From the NCBI GenBank assembly GCA_027604705.1, contig JADHYV010000114.1, forward strand, positions 1-43,720: 43,720 bases of DNA, given 5' to 3'. Positions 32,516 through 43,178 of this stretch are shown here, piece after piece. Numbering within the stretch: position 1 is the stretch's first letter; the number at the start of each line of letters is the position of its first letter. Under the pieces are notes generated by a model that worked only from the letters and a program-made list of their open reading frames with translations, had not been told where the DNA came from and did not search any database. The translations under genes and the position numbers were made by a program. The stretch is from Allomyces arbusculus. Lineage: Eukaryota > Blastocladiomycota > Blastocladiomycetes > Blastocladiales > Blastocladiaceae.

Positions 32516-35500
32516 ATGGAAACTCAATCAAGTAGGCAAGGGCCCATGTCCAGTACATTTGATCCCGTCTCGACGGGCGCAGCACCGAGTGATCTGGCCT
32601 CGACCATCTCTGATGCGCATCGGACGCCTCATTCACCTCCATATTCCGCGTCCACCACGGCTGCTCCAGCCGAAGATGCTACCCGCGATGGCGGTGCCAT
32701 GTCGGAGCTCGGATCCGTGACTGTCGCTGCTGCTACGACGGTCGCTGCCGAATCGCGCATGGGTTCTTTACTCCCTGCGGCGTCGGATCGCAAGCTCGGG
32801 CCCGACTCGACCTTGACCCCGTCATTTTCCGACTCGAGAGAGCACGGCTCTGAAAGCGTCGCTGCCGGCCATTTGGACGCTTCGATGCCGGGTGGCCCGG
32901 TCGGGTTGGACGCATCCCCACCAAGCGATACGCATCCGTCCGACACGGCAGCACCGCACCACCTGTCTCTGACCCTGCCCTTGCTCTCGCCCGAACCCGA
33001 AAGTGCGAGACTGTCGACGGAATCTATTGACGCCGGCGGCAACGCGGAACCCACGCTCCGTACCGGATTACGGCACGCGTCGCGTTCGATGCCCGTGCTC
33101 TTCCACTCGAACGATGCGCTTTCCGGCCACACGACGGCGGCAGCCGACTGTGCCGCGTCAACGGACGTACCACACGCGGCAACGCTGCCACCGCAGACCA
33201 TTGTCCGCGCCGAATCGGCACCCGACTCGGCATCCAGTTCCGACCACAGCCTCGACCCCGCCGCTGCAACACGTGCCGCGTCGCAACCTCCATCGGTCGA
33301 TGCGCAGACGCTGCACCTGATGCGGCAGGCCGCGACCGAAGTCGTTGCGCGCACTACAGTGCCACGCGCTGCCGGCTCCCCACTCGCTGTCCCGGTCCAC
33401 GATTCGCTCACGGTCGGCGGCAGCGCCTCCGCGCCCGGTGCACCGCGCGTGCTCGGGACTGCGCTCCCGCTCGCAACAATCCGCAACCGGTCGCGGTCCA
33501 TGGCCAAATCAATCACACTCACCGACGTCCCACAGACCCCGCCGTCGCTCCCGCGATCGGTCGCCGAGTCGCCCGGCCGCGGGACCCCCTCGCGGCCGTC
33601 GCGGTCGCCGTCCGTCTTTTCGAGCATCGCCGCCGTCGTAATCGCAACGCAGGAGAGCAGCAAGGGCGTTGGCCGACGGTCATCGGGTGGGAGTGGGCCC
33701 GTGCGCTCTGCCTCCACCAGCCGCGCCCGCCCCGGTAGCGATCGCGACATAGAGACGGTGGCACCTGGCAGCGAGACGGATGACGCACGACAAGAGCCGC
33801 ACGGCCCTCGTGCGCGGTCGATCAGCGCGTTTGCACCCCCCCGGCCCGCAGCGGAACTCGCTAAGCTTGCGATGCGCGTGCGCAGTAAGTCGACGGCCGT
33901 CTCACGCAGCCAAGCGGCACTCGCCGAGTCCAAGGCCGCGGCCGCTGTCGGGATTCGCGCCGTGCGTCCACGGAAACTGAGTGGGTCGATGCCGCTCGCG
34001 CAGAACCGCAAGTCGGGCGGCTCTCCGCCGCCTCCGGGCAAGGACGCGGCCGCGAAAAGCACGTCCGCAATGCCGATGTCCGTCGCCGACTCGCCCGAGG
34101 CTTCGTCGACACCCGCGTCGGGCCGGAGCCGCGGGGTATCGCGCGCGAGTTTGGGTATAGTGGATTCGCGGGAAAGGACGCCGGCGCCGTCGATCCCGAA
34201 CGTGGTCTTGACTGACATGGACTCGAACCCGGACGTGACTACGGAACCCGTCGTCACGGTGTCGGCACCGCGACGGACGGTCGCTTGGAGCGATGCAGTG
34301 CCACAAGGAGTCGGGCCCAAGATTCGTATTACCGTGGGTGGGGACGATGACGAGAACGACGAGAGAGACGACGAGTTTGGCGGCACACACGGTCACGATC
34401 GCGAAGTGACTGTCGACGACGAGGACGACTGGCAAGTGCAGCCTCAACGCGACCGGTATTATGATCCGGAAGAGGACGACGAGGTGCCTTCAGTCCCGCT
34501 GCGTGTGCCGCTCAAGGGCAGTATGGGCGCGCTGGCGACGGGCGGGCCGCCCTTGCCGCTCGCGCGGATCGTAAGCAGATCCAGGACGGCACTGACCGAC
34601 TCGGGTGGCGCCGGGCCCGCTGACTTGCTCGCTTCGGCGCGCAACCTGTTTCTCGGCGCGTCAAATTCGGGCAGCGGTGGGGTGGCCGCAGCGAGCGGCG
34701 ACGACGCGGCCAATGGCGACTACTTAAATTACCTGCTGACGCGCAAGTTCAGCTCGGCCAACTTCATTATGCGCATGGAGTCGAAGGATGTGGTCTGGGA
34801 CACGGGCGCGCCACAGGCCAAGTTTGTGGGTCCGTTTTTGCTCGGCTCGGTGATTGGCAAGGGTGCCTACGGCAAGGTCAAGGATGGTCTGTGCTCGGAA
34901 ACACTGCAGCCCGTCGCCATCAAAATTGTCGCACACAAGCGGCTGCGCAAGATCACTAATGGCGTCGAGTCGGTGACGCGCGAAATTGCGACGCTCAAGC
35001 GGTTGCGCGGGCACCCGAACGTCGTGCGGCTGCTCGAGGTCTACGCCAAGGCCGAGGACCCGGACGGGAACGTCGATTGGATGCCGTGGTCCGAGCACCT
35101 CGAGCAGGCGGGCGAGTACAAGACGCTCAAGCGGTACCTCGTCTTTGAGTACTGTCACGGCAACGTGCAGGGGCTGCTTGACTCGGCGCCGGGTGGCAAG
35201 TTGCCGCTGCATCAGGTGCAAGAGTATGTTCTCGTGTCGTCATCAGCGGTGTGTTCCCATATCTCACTTTATCGCGACTGTCTAGTTACACCAAGCAACT
35301 CATTGAGGGGCTCGCATACCTGTGCGCACGGCACGTCATCCACCGCGACATCAAGCCCGCCAACCTGCTTCTGACCGTCGACGGCCTGCTCAAAGTCTCC
35401 GACTTTGGCGTGGCCGAGGTGCTGTCGCCCTACGACGGGTTCGACGCGTGCCAGAACTTTGCGGGCACGCACCACTACATGTCGCCCGAAGTGGCCGCGG

Positions 35501-36382
35501 GCGACTTGCACCCGTCGGGCGAGAAGGTAGATGTGTGGGCTGCGGGCGTGACCGTCTACAACATGGCGTTTGGCCGGTTCCCGTTTGACGACCAGGGTGG
35601 GAAGGGCGATGATTACGGGCCGGCGGCACAGGTCATGGGCCTGTACGAGCGCATCCAGGCGGCGCAGCTCACGTTCCCAGAGGAAACGCACGAGGAGCTC
35701 GCCAAGCTGCTGATGGGTACTTTTGTGATTTGTTGAGCGCAACGGGTTGATGAGATCATTTGCTCATAACGCTGATCCTGGACTAGGTATGCTAAAAAAG
35801 GACCCAGCGCCACGATGGACGCTCGCGCAAATCCGCCGCGCCGAGTTCTTGACCATGGTTCCAACCGACCTGGCCACCGACGACTACGTGCCACTTCCCA
35901 CACTGACGGCCGACGCGGCCGTCGTACACGCGGCCGCGACGCTTGGGCGGCAGCGCGGTCTGCTCTCGCCGAGCCGGCCCACGACACCGTCGTCCATGGG
36001 CATGACATCGTCTCGTCCCGGGTCCCCACTTGCGCGACCCTCGACCGACGACGACGACAGCGAGGCCGACCGCACACGCGTACCCTACTCGCTGTTCCCC
36101 GTTCTCGAACCGCTATTCCCAGACCTGGCCGATTTGACACCGCTGCCTGGACGTAATGCCAGTACCACGCAGCTCGATGTGCCCATGGCCGGCAGCAGTC
36201 GCGCGTCAAGTGTGAATGCGTCGTCGGCCGCGTCGTCGGCGCGCGGGAGTTATGCCGAGGGCCTCGCAAGTGCTGAGGCCGTGGTTGGAGTGATCAAGGA
36301 CCGGGATGTCGGTGGGGGGAGTGGGGTCATGGCGAGTGTGACGGCGCGGATCGGGTTCCGGCTCGGGTTCTTTGGACGGTGA
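32516..36382 (+). CDS. LKB1/STK11-like serine/threonine kinase with long disordered N-terminus
   Basis: LKB1-type kinases activate AMPK/SNF1 by T-loop phosphorylation and link energy state to growth and polarity. Exons: 32516 to about 35235, 35286-35716, 35787-36382 (1248 residues). Residues 1-770 are Ser/Ala/Pro-rich and disordered, with an acidic patch (GGDDDENDERDDEFGG). Kinase domain about 775-1060: IGKGAYGKVKDG (Gly loop), VAIKIV with Lys ~803, HRDIKPANLLL (Asp ~928), SDFGVAE (Asp ~946), then GTHHYMSPEVA, VDVWAAGVTVYNMAFGRFPF and LLMGMLKKDPAPRW. These follow human LKB1 closely (AYGKVKE, VMEYC, DIKPGNLLLT, SDLGVAEALHPF, GVTLYN, LLKGMLEYEPAKR); VFEYCHGNVQGLLDSAP is also LKB1-like. No C-terminal CAAX box. 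Start: ATG in CCACCATGG, a strong context; an upstream in-frame ATG at 32285 is less likely. Intron 1 is unclear: the only in-frame GT..AG join is 50 bases with donor GTCGTC, and adds three residues compared with LKB1. Confidence 0.85.
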
Positions 36383-37225
36383 GCAAGGAGTAGGGCGACG
36401 AGAGTGAGATTTGGTTGCCTGACAGAAGAGCATGCAGACAGGTGGAAAGACTTGATGGTGGAGCAGAGCACAAATAGATATTCTTTTTTTTTTTCTTCCG
36501 GGCATGTAGACAAAGACAAAGAGAAAGAGAGAGATGCTTGTCCATTGCCCTCGCCAGCACCTCGGGGTGCTGCGATGTGCCTATTCCTTTATTGAATGGG
36601 CTTAATCGATCGACACTATCTCAGGAACATGAACATATGATGGAACGTCAGTTCTGAGAAATGAAAAAGCAGGCTTGACTGCCTGAGCCCAGTCGAGGCG
36701 TACAAACCCCTCGCCCCCAACCCGTCAGCATCCTCACTCCCTGATCAGAGAGAGACACCAAGGCAGAGCAGATGTGCCCGTCGAAGACGGGGTGGGAAAT
36801 CGGGAAAGCCGGCCGCCCATTCTGGCCGTCGAGAACCGGGTGGGAGGCACATCTTGCACCCCTCGTGTTGGCTCGGGCTCGGACAACACACATCGTCCCT
36901 CGCTGTCAGGACCGTCAGGTGACAGCCCTAACAGCTCGGGCAATGAGCATTGTGGGTGGGTGGGTTGGAGTATCACGTTCAAGAAAATTGGCAGGAAATT
37001 TTCGGGACTCGCCGTGTCTCGCAGGTCTCGCATGCTGACCTGCGTCAGGTGGTTTCCACAGGACCGCGCGTCGCGTCGTTCCCGCACAGGAAAAAAGAGA
37101 GTCAACGCGGCCGCTGTTGGCTGGCCGCCCATCCCACGCCGTCCCCTGTCGTCGTCATCGCATCTTCGATTTCCCCGCCGCCGTGGTTGACGTCGGCTCT
37201 CCTCGTGTCCGTACCGAGCGTGCCG
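36383..37225. other. Intergenic between the kinase and MMSDH genes
   Basis: 843 bases. There is a T-rich run (T11 followed by CTTCC) at about 36483-36500, probably in the 3' region of the kinase gene. Short GT- and CG-rich frames on both strands show no domain. It must contain the promoter of the dehydrogenase. Confidence 0.45.
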
Positions 37226-38928
37226 ATGCTCCAACCCACGCCCAACGCGACCACCACCTTCACCATCTCTATCGACCCTGCAAAGATGCCGCACGACGGA
37301 ACCCCCTCCACCGGCACCATGAAGCCCGTCTACCTCGCCAACTACATTGCCGGCGCCCGCACGGCGCCCGCCGCGGGCACACCGACGATGCCCGTAACGA
37401 CGCCGCACTCGGGTGCCGTCATTGCGCACGTGCCGCTATCGTCGGCGAGCGACGTGCGCCAGGCCGTCGAGGCCGCCGCGGTACGTACGAACCGCGGAGA
37501 AGGCCAAATCTGGGTCCCCATATCTCACGATCGCATGCATTTCAAATACGTCTAGGCCGCGTTCCCGGCGTGGAGCGCGCGCACCGTCAAGGACCGCGTG
37601 CAAATTGTGCTGCGGTACCACCACTTGATCGCGAGCAAGTACGCTGACGAGCTGGCCGACTTGATTGCCAAGGAGCACGGCAAGGTGCGCTGCCTTATCT
37701 GTTGGATCTACCGCCCGCGCGTGCATGATTCCGTCTCACGTCCCTATCTCACTGGTAGACCAAGGCCGAGGCCCTCGCCGAAGTCGCCAAGGGCAACGAG
37801 ACTGTCGAGTATGCGTGCGCCTTGCCTGAACTCGTCTCTGGTCGGATCCAAGAAGTCTCGCGCGGCGTGCTGTGCCAGGACCGCCGTGTCCCGCTCGGCG
37901 TTGTGGCCACGATCGTGCCGTTCAACTTCCCGTTCATGGTCCCGCACTGGACGCTGCCGATCGCGCTGGCGCTCGGCAACACGGTGGTCCTCAAGCCGTC
38001 GGAAAAGGTACCGCTGACCATGACCCGCGCTGCTGAAATCTGGGCCGAGGCCGGGTTACCCGCGGGGGTGCTGAACCTCGTGCACGGCACGGCCGAAACG
38101 GTCATGGCCCTCGTTGACGCGCCGCAAGTGCAGGTCGTCACGTTTGTTGGCACGTCTCGCGTCGCTGAAATCGTGCACCAGCGCGCGCGTGCGCTCAACA
38201 AGCGTGTGCTCGCGCTCGGCGGGGCCAAGAACCATCTGGTCGCTGTGCCTGACTGCAACGTGACCATGGCCGCACAGGATATCGTCAATTCATTTTGCGG
38301 GTGTTCGGGCCAGCGGTGCATGGCCGCGTCGGTCCTGCTGGTGGTTGGCGACCAGCCGGCCCTGATTGATGCGGTGGTGGCCAAGGCGCGCGCATTGACG
38401 GAGCGCGAAGTCGGGCCCGTGATTGATGCCGCGAGCGTCGCACGGATCCATGGGTACATTGACGACGCGGAGAAGGCACCCGGGGTTAAAGTGCTGCTCG
38501 ATGGGCGCAACTGGACGCAGCGGCTCGCGCCGGGCACGTTTATTGGCCCAACCATCTTGCTGCACACGAACCCGGCTGACCGCGCATTGCACGACGAGAT
38601 TTTCGGTCCAGTGCTGAGCATTTTGCAAGTGCCCGACCTGGCCACGGCGATCAAGATTGAGAACGCCAATCCCTACGGGAACGCGGCGTGCATCTACACA
38701 TCGTCGGGCCATGTCGCCGAGCAGTGTGCGGCGCGGTTCCAGGCCGGGATGGTGGGCGTGAATATTGGCGTGCCGGTCCCACGCGAGCCGTTTTCGTTTG
38801 GCGGGTGGGGCGCATCGCGGTTTGGCGATCTCGATATCACGGGCGAGGGTGCCGTGGAGCTGTTCACGCACAAGAAGAAGGTGACGAGCAAGTGGACGGT
38901 GCCGGCGGAGCGGTCGTGGCTCAACTGA
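37226..38928 (+). CDS. Methylmalonate-semialdehyde dehydrogenase (CoA-acylating)
   Basis: Converts (methyl)malonate semialdehyde to propionyl-CoA or acetyl-CoA with NAD and CoA, in valine and pyrimidine breakdown; usually mitochondrial (ALDH6 family). Exons 37226-37480, 37556-37684, 37759-38928 with introns of 75 and 74 bases, all phase 0; 517 residues, close to the usual length. Motifs: APQVQVVTFVGTSRVAE, GGAKNH (282-287; ordinary aldehyde dehydrogenases have ELGGK here, so the general-base Glu is absent as in the CoA-dependent family), FCGCSGQRCMAAS with catalytic Cys315, EIFGPVLSILQV, NPYGNAACIYTS, GMVGVNIGVPVPREPFSFGG. The VPFNFPFMVPHWTLPIALALGNT stretch is also typical. N-terminus: MLQPTPN at 37226 is the nearest start, but it is not an obvious presequence; a longer in-frame start exists at 36950, so the targeting part is unsure. 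Confidence 0.92.
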
Positions 38929-39500
38929 ATGAATGGATGGGTGGGAAGGTGCGCGCGCCCCCGCGGCGTGCTGGACGCGGTCGCGGTGCGTGTGGCCGTG
39001 TGGGCCCGCGGGGCCTGCGCTCGTGGGGTCCGAATGCCTGTTTTGTGGTTGCAGATCAACACGCTGTCGATTTGGTTTTGTCCTCGGTTGGCTTGCGCGT
39101 CTCGGGCCCTCGGCGCTGGCATGCAGGCGGAGATCAGAAGACTCTCAGCGCGATCACGTTTGTGCTCCGTCATGGTCGCTTTCGAGAACGGCCCTCGATC
39201 CACCGCAGCGCCTGCTCCACTTTTTCACGCCGATCGCGAGTCTCTCCAACCACTCACACCACAACCGACTTGACCGACAACTTGCCCAGCAGCGACCGAG
39301 GACGACGACCAACGACCTGCGACCTGCATCGACCAACCAGCAGCACCAACAGCGGCGGCAACCAACAGCACCTGAACCAACTGATCCGATCGGTCGACCA
39401 CGGCTGCAGGTCGCAACAAGACCGTGTCCTCGAGAATCACAGCAAATCACCACAACTGCCCGTTCAAGTTTGCCCCGCTGCTCTCTTCGTCAAGTCGGAC
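38929..39500. other. Intergenic, 5' flank of the DUF3712 gene
   Basis: 572 bases. The last ~250 are rich in CAAC, ACGACC and CACC motifs and look like a leader. The long frame that crosses from 38688 into the next gene is open by composition only, and its upstream part has no domain. Confidence 0.45.
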
Positions 39501-41201
39501 ATGGCACCCCTCGCGCGCTCAAGCACGGCCGTCGCCACGCCACGGACGCCGTGGGCCGTATTGGCCAGCGCTCCATTGCTCGTCGTAAGCGCCCTGGTTG
39601 ACGCCGTACTTCGAGCTATTCTCGGCGTACTCGAGGCCATTCTCCCGGCCCCATGGCTCGTACGGCTCGCCGTTGTGGTCGCGACCAAGCGCGGCACTCT
39701 GACCAAGGCACTCGGCGCCGTAGTCGCCGCCATGGCCACGCAGAAATGGATCGTCCCCGCCATCGCGCAAAAACTGCTCGACGCGAGCTACATGGCCATT
39801 CTCGCCATGACCATGCAGTCGCCCACGCCGAAAAGCGTCCAGTCCGGGCTGACGGCGCAGTTGCGGGACACGGGCCCGCTGCCAACGGTTCTGAAAATGA
39901 CGAAGCCCATGCGCATTCTTTACAAGGACCGTGTCGTAGCCCTCGCGTCGGTTCCACGCCCCACATCCGTCCCGGCCAACGGCGGCATTGTGACTATGGA
40001 TGCCGACATGCAGATCGCCGACGCCGACGGGATGGCACAATTCTGCACGGATCTGGTCATGGCGCGCGACGAAGTGCCGTTCACGATGTCGGGCGACGGC
40101 GCCATCACAATCGCGCTCTTCAACGGACGCGTCCTGATCCCGGGCCTCTCCTTGACCAAGACCGTCTCGCTGCGTGGCATGGCCGGGCTCGCCGACATGA
40201 CCATTGAATCCGTCGACCTCGTCGACTCGACGGCCACGGACCTGATCATGGAATGCGTGTGCACCGTCATGAACCCGGCGCCCGTCGCCATGAATTCCGG
40301 GACCGTGCGGTTCATCATGACGACGCCCTCCCTCGTCGCATCCGACCCGGACGCTCCACCGATCGCGCACGTGGCGATGCCGGACATGACGCTCGTGCCT
40401 GGGATGAACCGGCTCTCAGCGCGTTGTTCCATGCCGCGGCCGCATCCGGCGACTGTCGCACACCACGGAGCGCGACAAGCCGGAATCCGCCTGCTCTCGC
40501 GGTTCCTGACGAACCGGTCCTCGCCTGTGCTCGTGCGCGGCGACTCGGCTGACGCGGCGCCGTACTTGACCCCAGCGATTCGCGCCGTGCAAGTTGCCAC
40601 GGTGTTACCGCCGATGCCGCCGATGCCTCTGCTCATCCAGACGACGATGCAATTGTCGCAGGTCTCGCTGGTCGCACAGGTCGCGCCGGCGAAACTGACC
40701 ATGTGTAATCCGTTTGCAGTGCCAATGACGATCACGCGCATGCGCGGTGGAGCGTACGTGAGCCGCAACCCCGGCACCGCGGCGTTGGCCTCGCCACCGC
40801 CCGCGATGTCGACCCGGCGCACGTCCTCGTCCGCCGCATCCACATCTTCCGGATCCTCGACCTCCGGGACCGACCCGCTCACGCCCAGCATGGAACTCGT
40901 TCCGTCCGCCTCGAACGATGACGACGAGGACCCACTGGCCCCACCTTACCCCGGCGCGCCGTGCATGGGCACCTTTGACGCGCACGTGATGCTCTACGTG
41001 CCCGGGTTCGCAACCGTGACGTGCGACGAGCCCGTCCCAATGGGTCTGCAGCTCGGGCTCGCGCAATTGCGTGCCTTGGCCGCGTCGGGTGGGTCGTTGA
41101 AGGTGGATTGCCGGTGTGTGATTGATTGTCGGGTCGGGCAGTGCGTGTTGGCGGGAGTGCCGTACCGCCAGGATGGGGTCTCGGTGCTGGTGACGTTGTG
41201 A
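39501..41201 (+). CDS. DUF3712 family membrane protein
   Basis: Fungal family of unknown function with LEA-like beta-sandwich domains on a membrane anchor. 566 residues, one exon. Hydrophobic N-terminal part: VLASAPLLVVSALVDAVL and a second stretch at APWLVRLAVVVATK, followed by a membrane-proximal helix (QKWIVPAIAQKLLDASYMAI). Then DUF3712 features: TVSLRGMAGLADMTIESVDLVDS, MECVCTVMNPAPVAMNSGTV, MTLVPGMNRLSARC; later a Ser/Thr-rich linker (about 430-470) and a C-terminal piece, MGTFDAHVMLYVPGFATV, that may be a further repeat of the fold. Met content is high (many MTM, MPP, MAM). Start: ATG at 39501, directly before the hydrophobic part. Assignment is by overall pattern, not by a catalytic motif; no function can be given. 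Confidence 0.7.
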   Translation: MAPLARSSTAVATPRTPWAVLASAPLLVVSALVDAVLRAILGVLEAILPAPWLVRLAVVVATKRGTLTKALGAVVAAMATQKWIVPAIAQKLLDASYMAILAMTMQSPTPKSVQSGLTAQLRDTGPLPTVLKMTKPMRILYKDRVVALASVPRPTSVPANGGIVTMDADMQIADADGMAQFCTDLVMARDEVPFTMSGDGAITIALFNGRVLIPGLSLTKTVSLRGMAGLADMTIESVDLVDSTATDLIMECVCTVMNPAPVAMNSGTVRFIMTTPSLVASDPDAPPIAHVAMPDMTLVPGMNRLSARCSMPRPHPATVAHHGARQAGIRLLSRFLTNRSSPVLVRGDSADAAPYLTPAIRAVQVATVLPPMPPMPLLIQTTMQLSQVSLVAQVAPAKLTMCNPFAVPMTITRMRGGAYVSRNPGTAALASPPPAMSTRRTSSSAASTSSGSSTSGTDPLTPSMELVPSASNDDDEDPLAPPYPGAPCMGTFDAHVMLYVPGFATVTCDEPVPMGLQLGLAQLRALAASGGSLKVDCRCVIDCRVGQCVLAGVPYRQDGVSVLVTL

Positions 41202-41545
41202 TTTTTAGGTGGACGAGGGGAGAAACGTGGATTCGGTTGTGAATCCAGAATAACGTTTTGACGAGCTGCAACATAGCAAAGGCAGAAGTAACGATTCGCC
41301 TTGTCAGGAATTGAAACATATAATCGTCACGACAGAAGGAGCTAAGTCGACGACACGACACGACAAGAGGACAGAACAGATGCGTGCGGACTCGCCAGCA
41401 CACTAGGATGAAGGCTGACGAGCGTGACCTGACACATTGGCGCTACAAGAATGGACATGCGACCATAATCATCAAGATCGACAAAAATGATCACTAGGTC
41501 ACTATCAAAATATCCTCCACCCCAGCACCGACACTGCCTGGCCAT
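41202..41545. other. Convergent 3' flank (DUF3712 / TMEM223-like)
   Basis: 344 bases between two converging stop codons, AT-richer than the genes. It holds both 3' UTRs. No terminator or gene visible. Confidence 0.45.
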
Positions 41546-42280
41546 CTACTGCTTCTTCCCCGCCGCCGCCGTCTCGGCTGGCTTATAAAACAACGCGTCC
41601 ATCATGCTCCCTTCATTCCGGTACTCTCCCTTGACATCCAGCACAAACGCGCGCGGCTCGTCCATTTCCGGCACCTTAACAAACACGACAGGACTGCCGC
41701 GACTCCGCTGACTGGCAATTGGGCGGCGAATTCGGACTGCGTCCACAGGCACGGTCGTATGCCACCCGCCGCGCAATCCCGCGACGACCGTCACGGACCG
41801 TTTCCGCGCGTCATAAACAACCTCGTGCACCATGCGCGCGGCGTACCGGTACGTGAACGCAATCGACCCGACACCCAGCACACCGCAGAGCGCGGCAACG
41901 AGCCACGGGCGCAGTTCCGACGGCTGCTCTTCTGTGCTCACTTCAGGTACTTCCGGCTCGGGTACGCCCGCCGTCTTGCGCACGAAAATCGGGATCCGGT
42001 GCGCGAGCGTGCCCGGTTCGGCGTTGGGGTTGGGGATGGCTGTGGTCGTTGACAAGAGCGTGTGCATGGTCGCGCCGACATTGCCCCAGAAAATGGCCAT
42101 GGAGACGCCAGCGCCGACGATCAGGAGCGGTTGAATCGGGCGGGTCGCGCGGTACAGGACGAGCGGGGCCGGGTCCGCGGCGGTCGTGGCAAAGGTGCGG
42201 CGTAGACGGGCGGCGGCGTGCGCGAACCACCCCGGGCGGGCCGTGCCGGTGGCGGCGGTGAAGAAGAACCTGGTGGACAT
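41546..42280 (-). CDS. TMEM223-like mitochondrial inner membrane protein
   Basis: TMEM223 is a two-helix mitochondrial inner membrane protein linked to cytochrome c oxidase assembly in animals. 244 residues, one exon. The N-terminus is Arg-rich and low in acidic residues (RFFFTAATGTARPGWF, AARLRRTFATT), as in a mitochondrial presequence. Then PLVLYRATRPIQPLLIVGAG and a first helix (LLIVGAGVSMAIFWGNVGA), a linker, and a second helix (RPWLVAALCGVLGVGSIAFTY) followed by RSVTVVAGLRGGWHTTVPVDAVRIRR and a C-terminal domain, the order seen in TMEM223 (helix, linker, helix, beta domain with a VPL-type motif). The identity is moderate and judged by layout. TMEM70/TMEM186-type relatives are the alternative. 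Start: ATG at 42280, the first, before the presequence. Confidence 0.6.
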   Translation of the reverse strand: MSTRFFFTAATGTARPGWFAHAAARLRRTFATTAADPAPLVLYRATRPIQPLLIVGAGVSMAIFWGNVGATMHTLLSTTTAIPNPNAEPGTLAHRIPIFVRKTAGVPEPEVPEVSTEEQPSELRPWLVAALCGVLGVGSIAFTYRYAARMVHEVVYDARKRSVTVVAGLRGGWHTTVPVDAVRIRRPIASQRSRGSPVVFVKVPEMDEPRAFVLDVKGEYRNEGSMMDALFYKPAETAAAGKKQ

Positions 42281-42660
42281 GGCGGGTGGCGGTCGAGTGC
42301 AGCAGGTTGCGTAGATTGCAGCCGGTGGAAGGCGCGCGTGAGCGATGGCTCAACAAGTCGTTGAGGGTGCAGGCCTGGCGTTACTGTTGCTGTGCTGGTC
42401 TGATCAAACATTCAATACTTGTCAGTTCAGTACACACGCATCCACGTCGACGCAAGTTTGTTCCTCCTGTTTGCTCTTGGCTCTTGTTTGCATTTGGTTG
42501 CTCTTGTTTGCTCTCGCTCTCGCCCTTTGAACCTGCTCTTCAGGTCGGTTTCAGCTTGTTGCTCCCTTGTGCTGCCAGTTAACCGCTGACCTCCCCGCTT
42601 GATACTTGCTGACGACGTATGCTTGCCACGCGGCGCAAACGTTGCTTCTGCATGGTGGCT
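42281..42660. other. Intergenic, 5' flank of the TMEM223-like gene
   Basis: GC falls here relative to the rest of the window. CTTGTTTGCTC-like words repeat several times at about 42455-42515. No gene recognised. Confidence 0.4.
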
Positions 42661-42907
42661 GCCACAATAATGCTCTTCAAATTATGATCAACCCCCCCCC
42701 CCCCTACTTTCCAACCCAAGACCGCGCGAGATACCACTTGCAGCAGAAAACAGTAGATGTAGACTATTTTTTTGCTGAAATGCCATGGTTTTTGGCTCGG
42801 TGGAAGTTCCACAGTGGCCATGGCTGTGAGGGTTTCAGCAACCAGAACACCCCATGGCAAACCACGAGCAGTGATTGTGCGCGCCGTTGAAAGAAGACGA
42901 TTGCACT
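42661..42907 (+). repeat. Left arm of a large imperfect inverted repeat
   Basis: Pairs with 42970-43178 on the minus strand. Shared words include TACTTTCCAACCCAAG against TACTTTCCACCCCAAG, CCACTTGCA against TCACTTGCA, ACAGTGGCCA in both, and GAAAGAAGACGATTGCAC against AAAAGAAGATGATTGCAC next to the centre. A C13 run lies at its left part. Frames across the two arms give related peptides (PPYFPTQDRARYHLQ and PPYFPPQERACYHLQ). The arms may be two inverted copies of one decayed sequence. Confidence 0.7.
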
Positions 42908-42969
42908 GGAGGTGAATATGGGGCGGTATTTGCCTAGCCGCCCAGTGGGCTGGCACCTGCAATGTGAAG

Positions 42970-43178
42970 AAGTGCAATCATCTTCTTTTGACAGTGTTAC
43001 TGAAATAGCATGGCGACCCTGGCCACTGTGCGAATTTCATTGAACCAAATTTGACGGCAATTTGACACAGTACATTTTGCATCCCCCAATTCTCAATTGC
43101 AAGTGATAGCATGCGCGCTCTTGGGGTGGAAAGTACGGGGGCAGTAAGCACAAATTCAAAAGCCTCATTGTTGATGGC
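42970..43178 (-). repeat. Right arm of a large imperfect inverted repeat
   Basis: Inverted, diverged copy of 42661-42907. The 62-base centre between the arms contains its own small hairpin, GGGCGG..CCGCCC (about 42921-42943). There is an indel of a few tens of bases between the arms. Confidence 0.7.

Noticed and set aside
32629-34386. 585-residue minus-strand frame
   Set aside because: Antisense to the disordered N-terminus of the kinase, with composition-driven openness and no domain.
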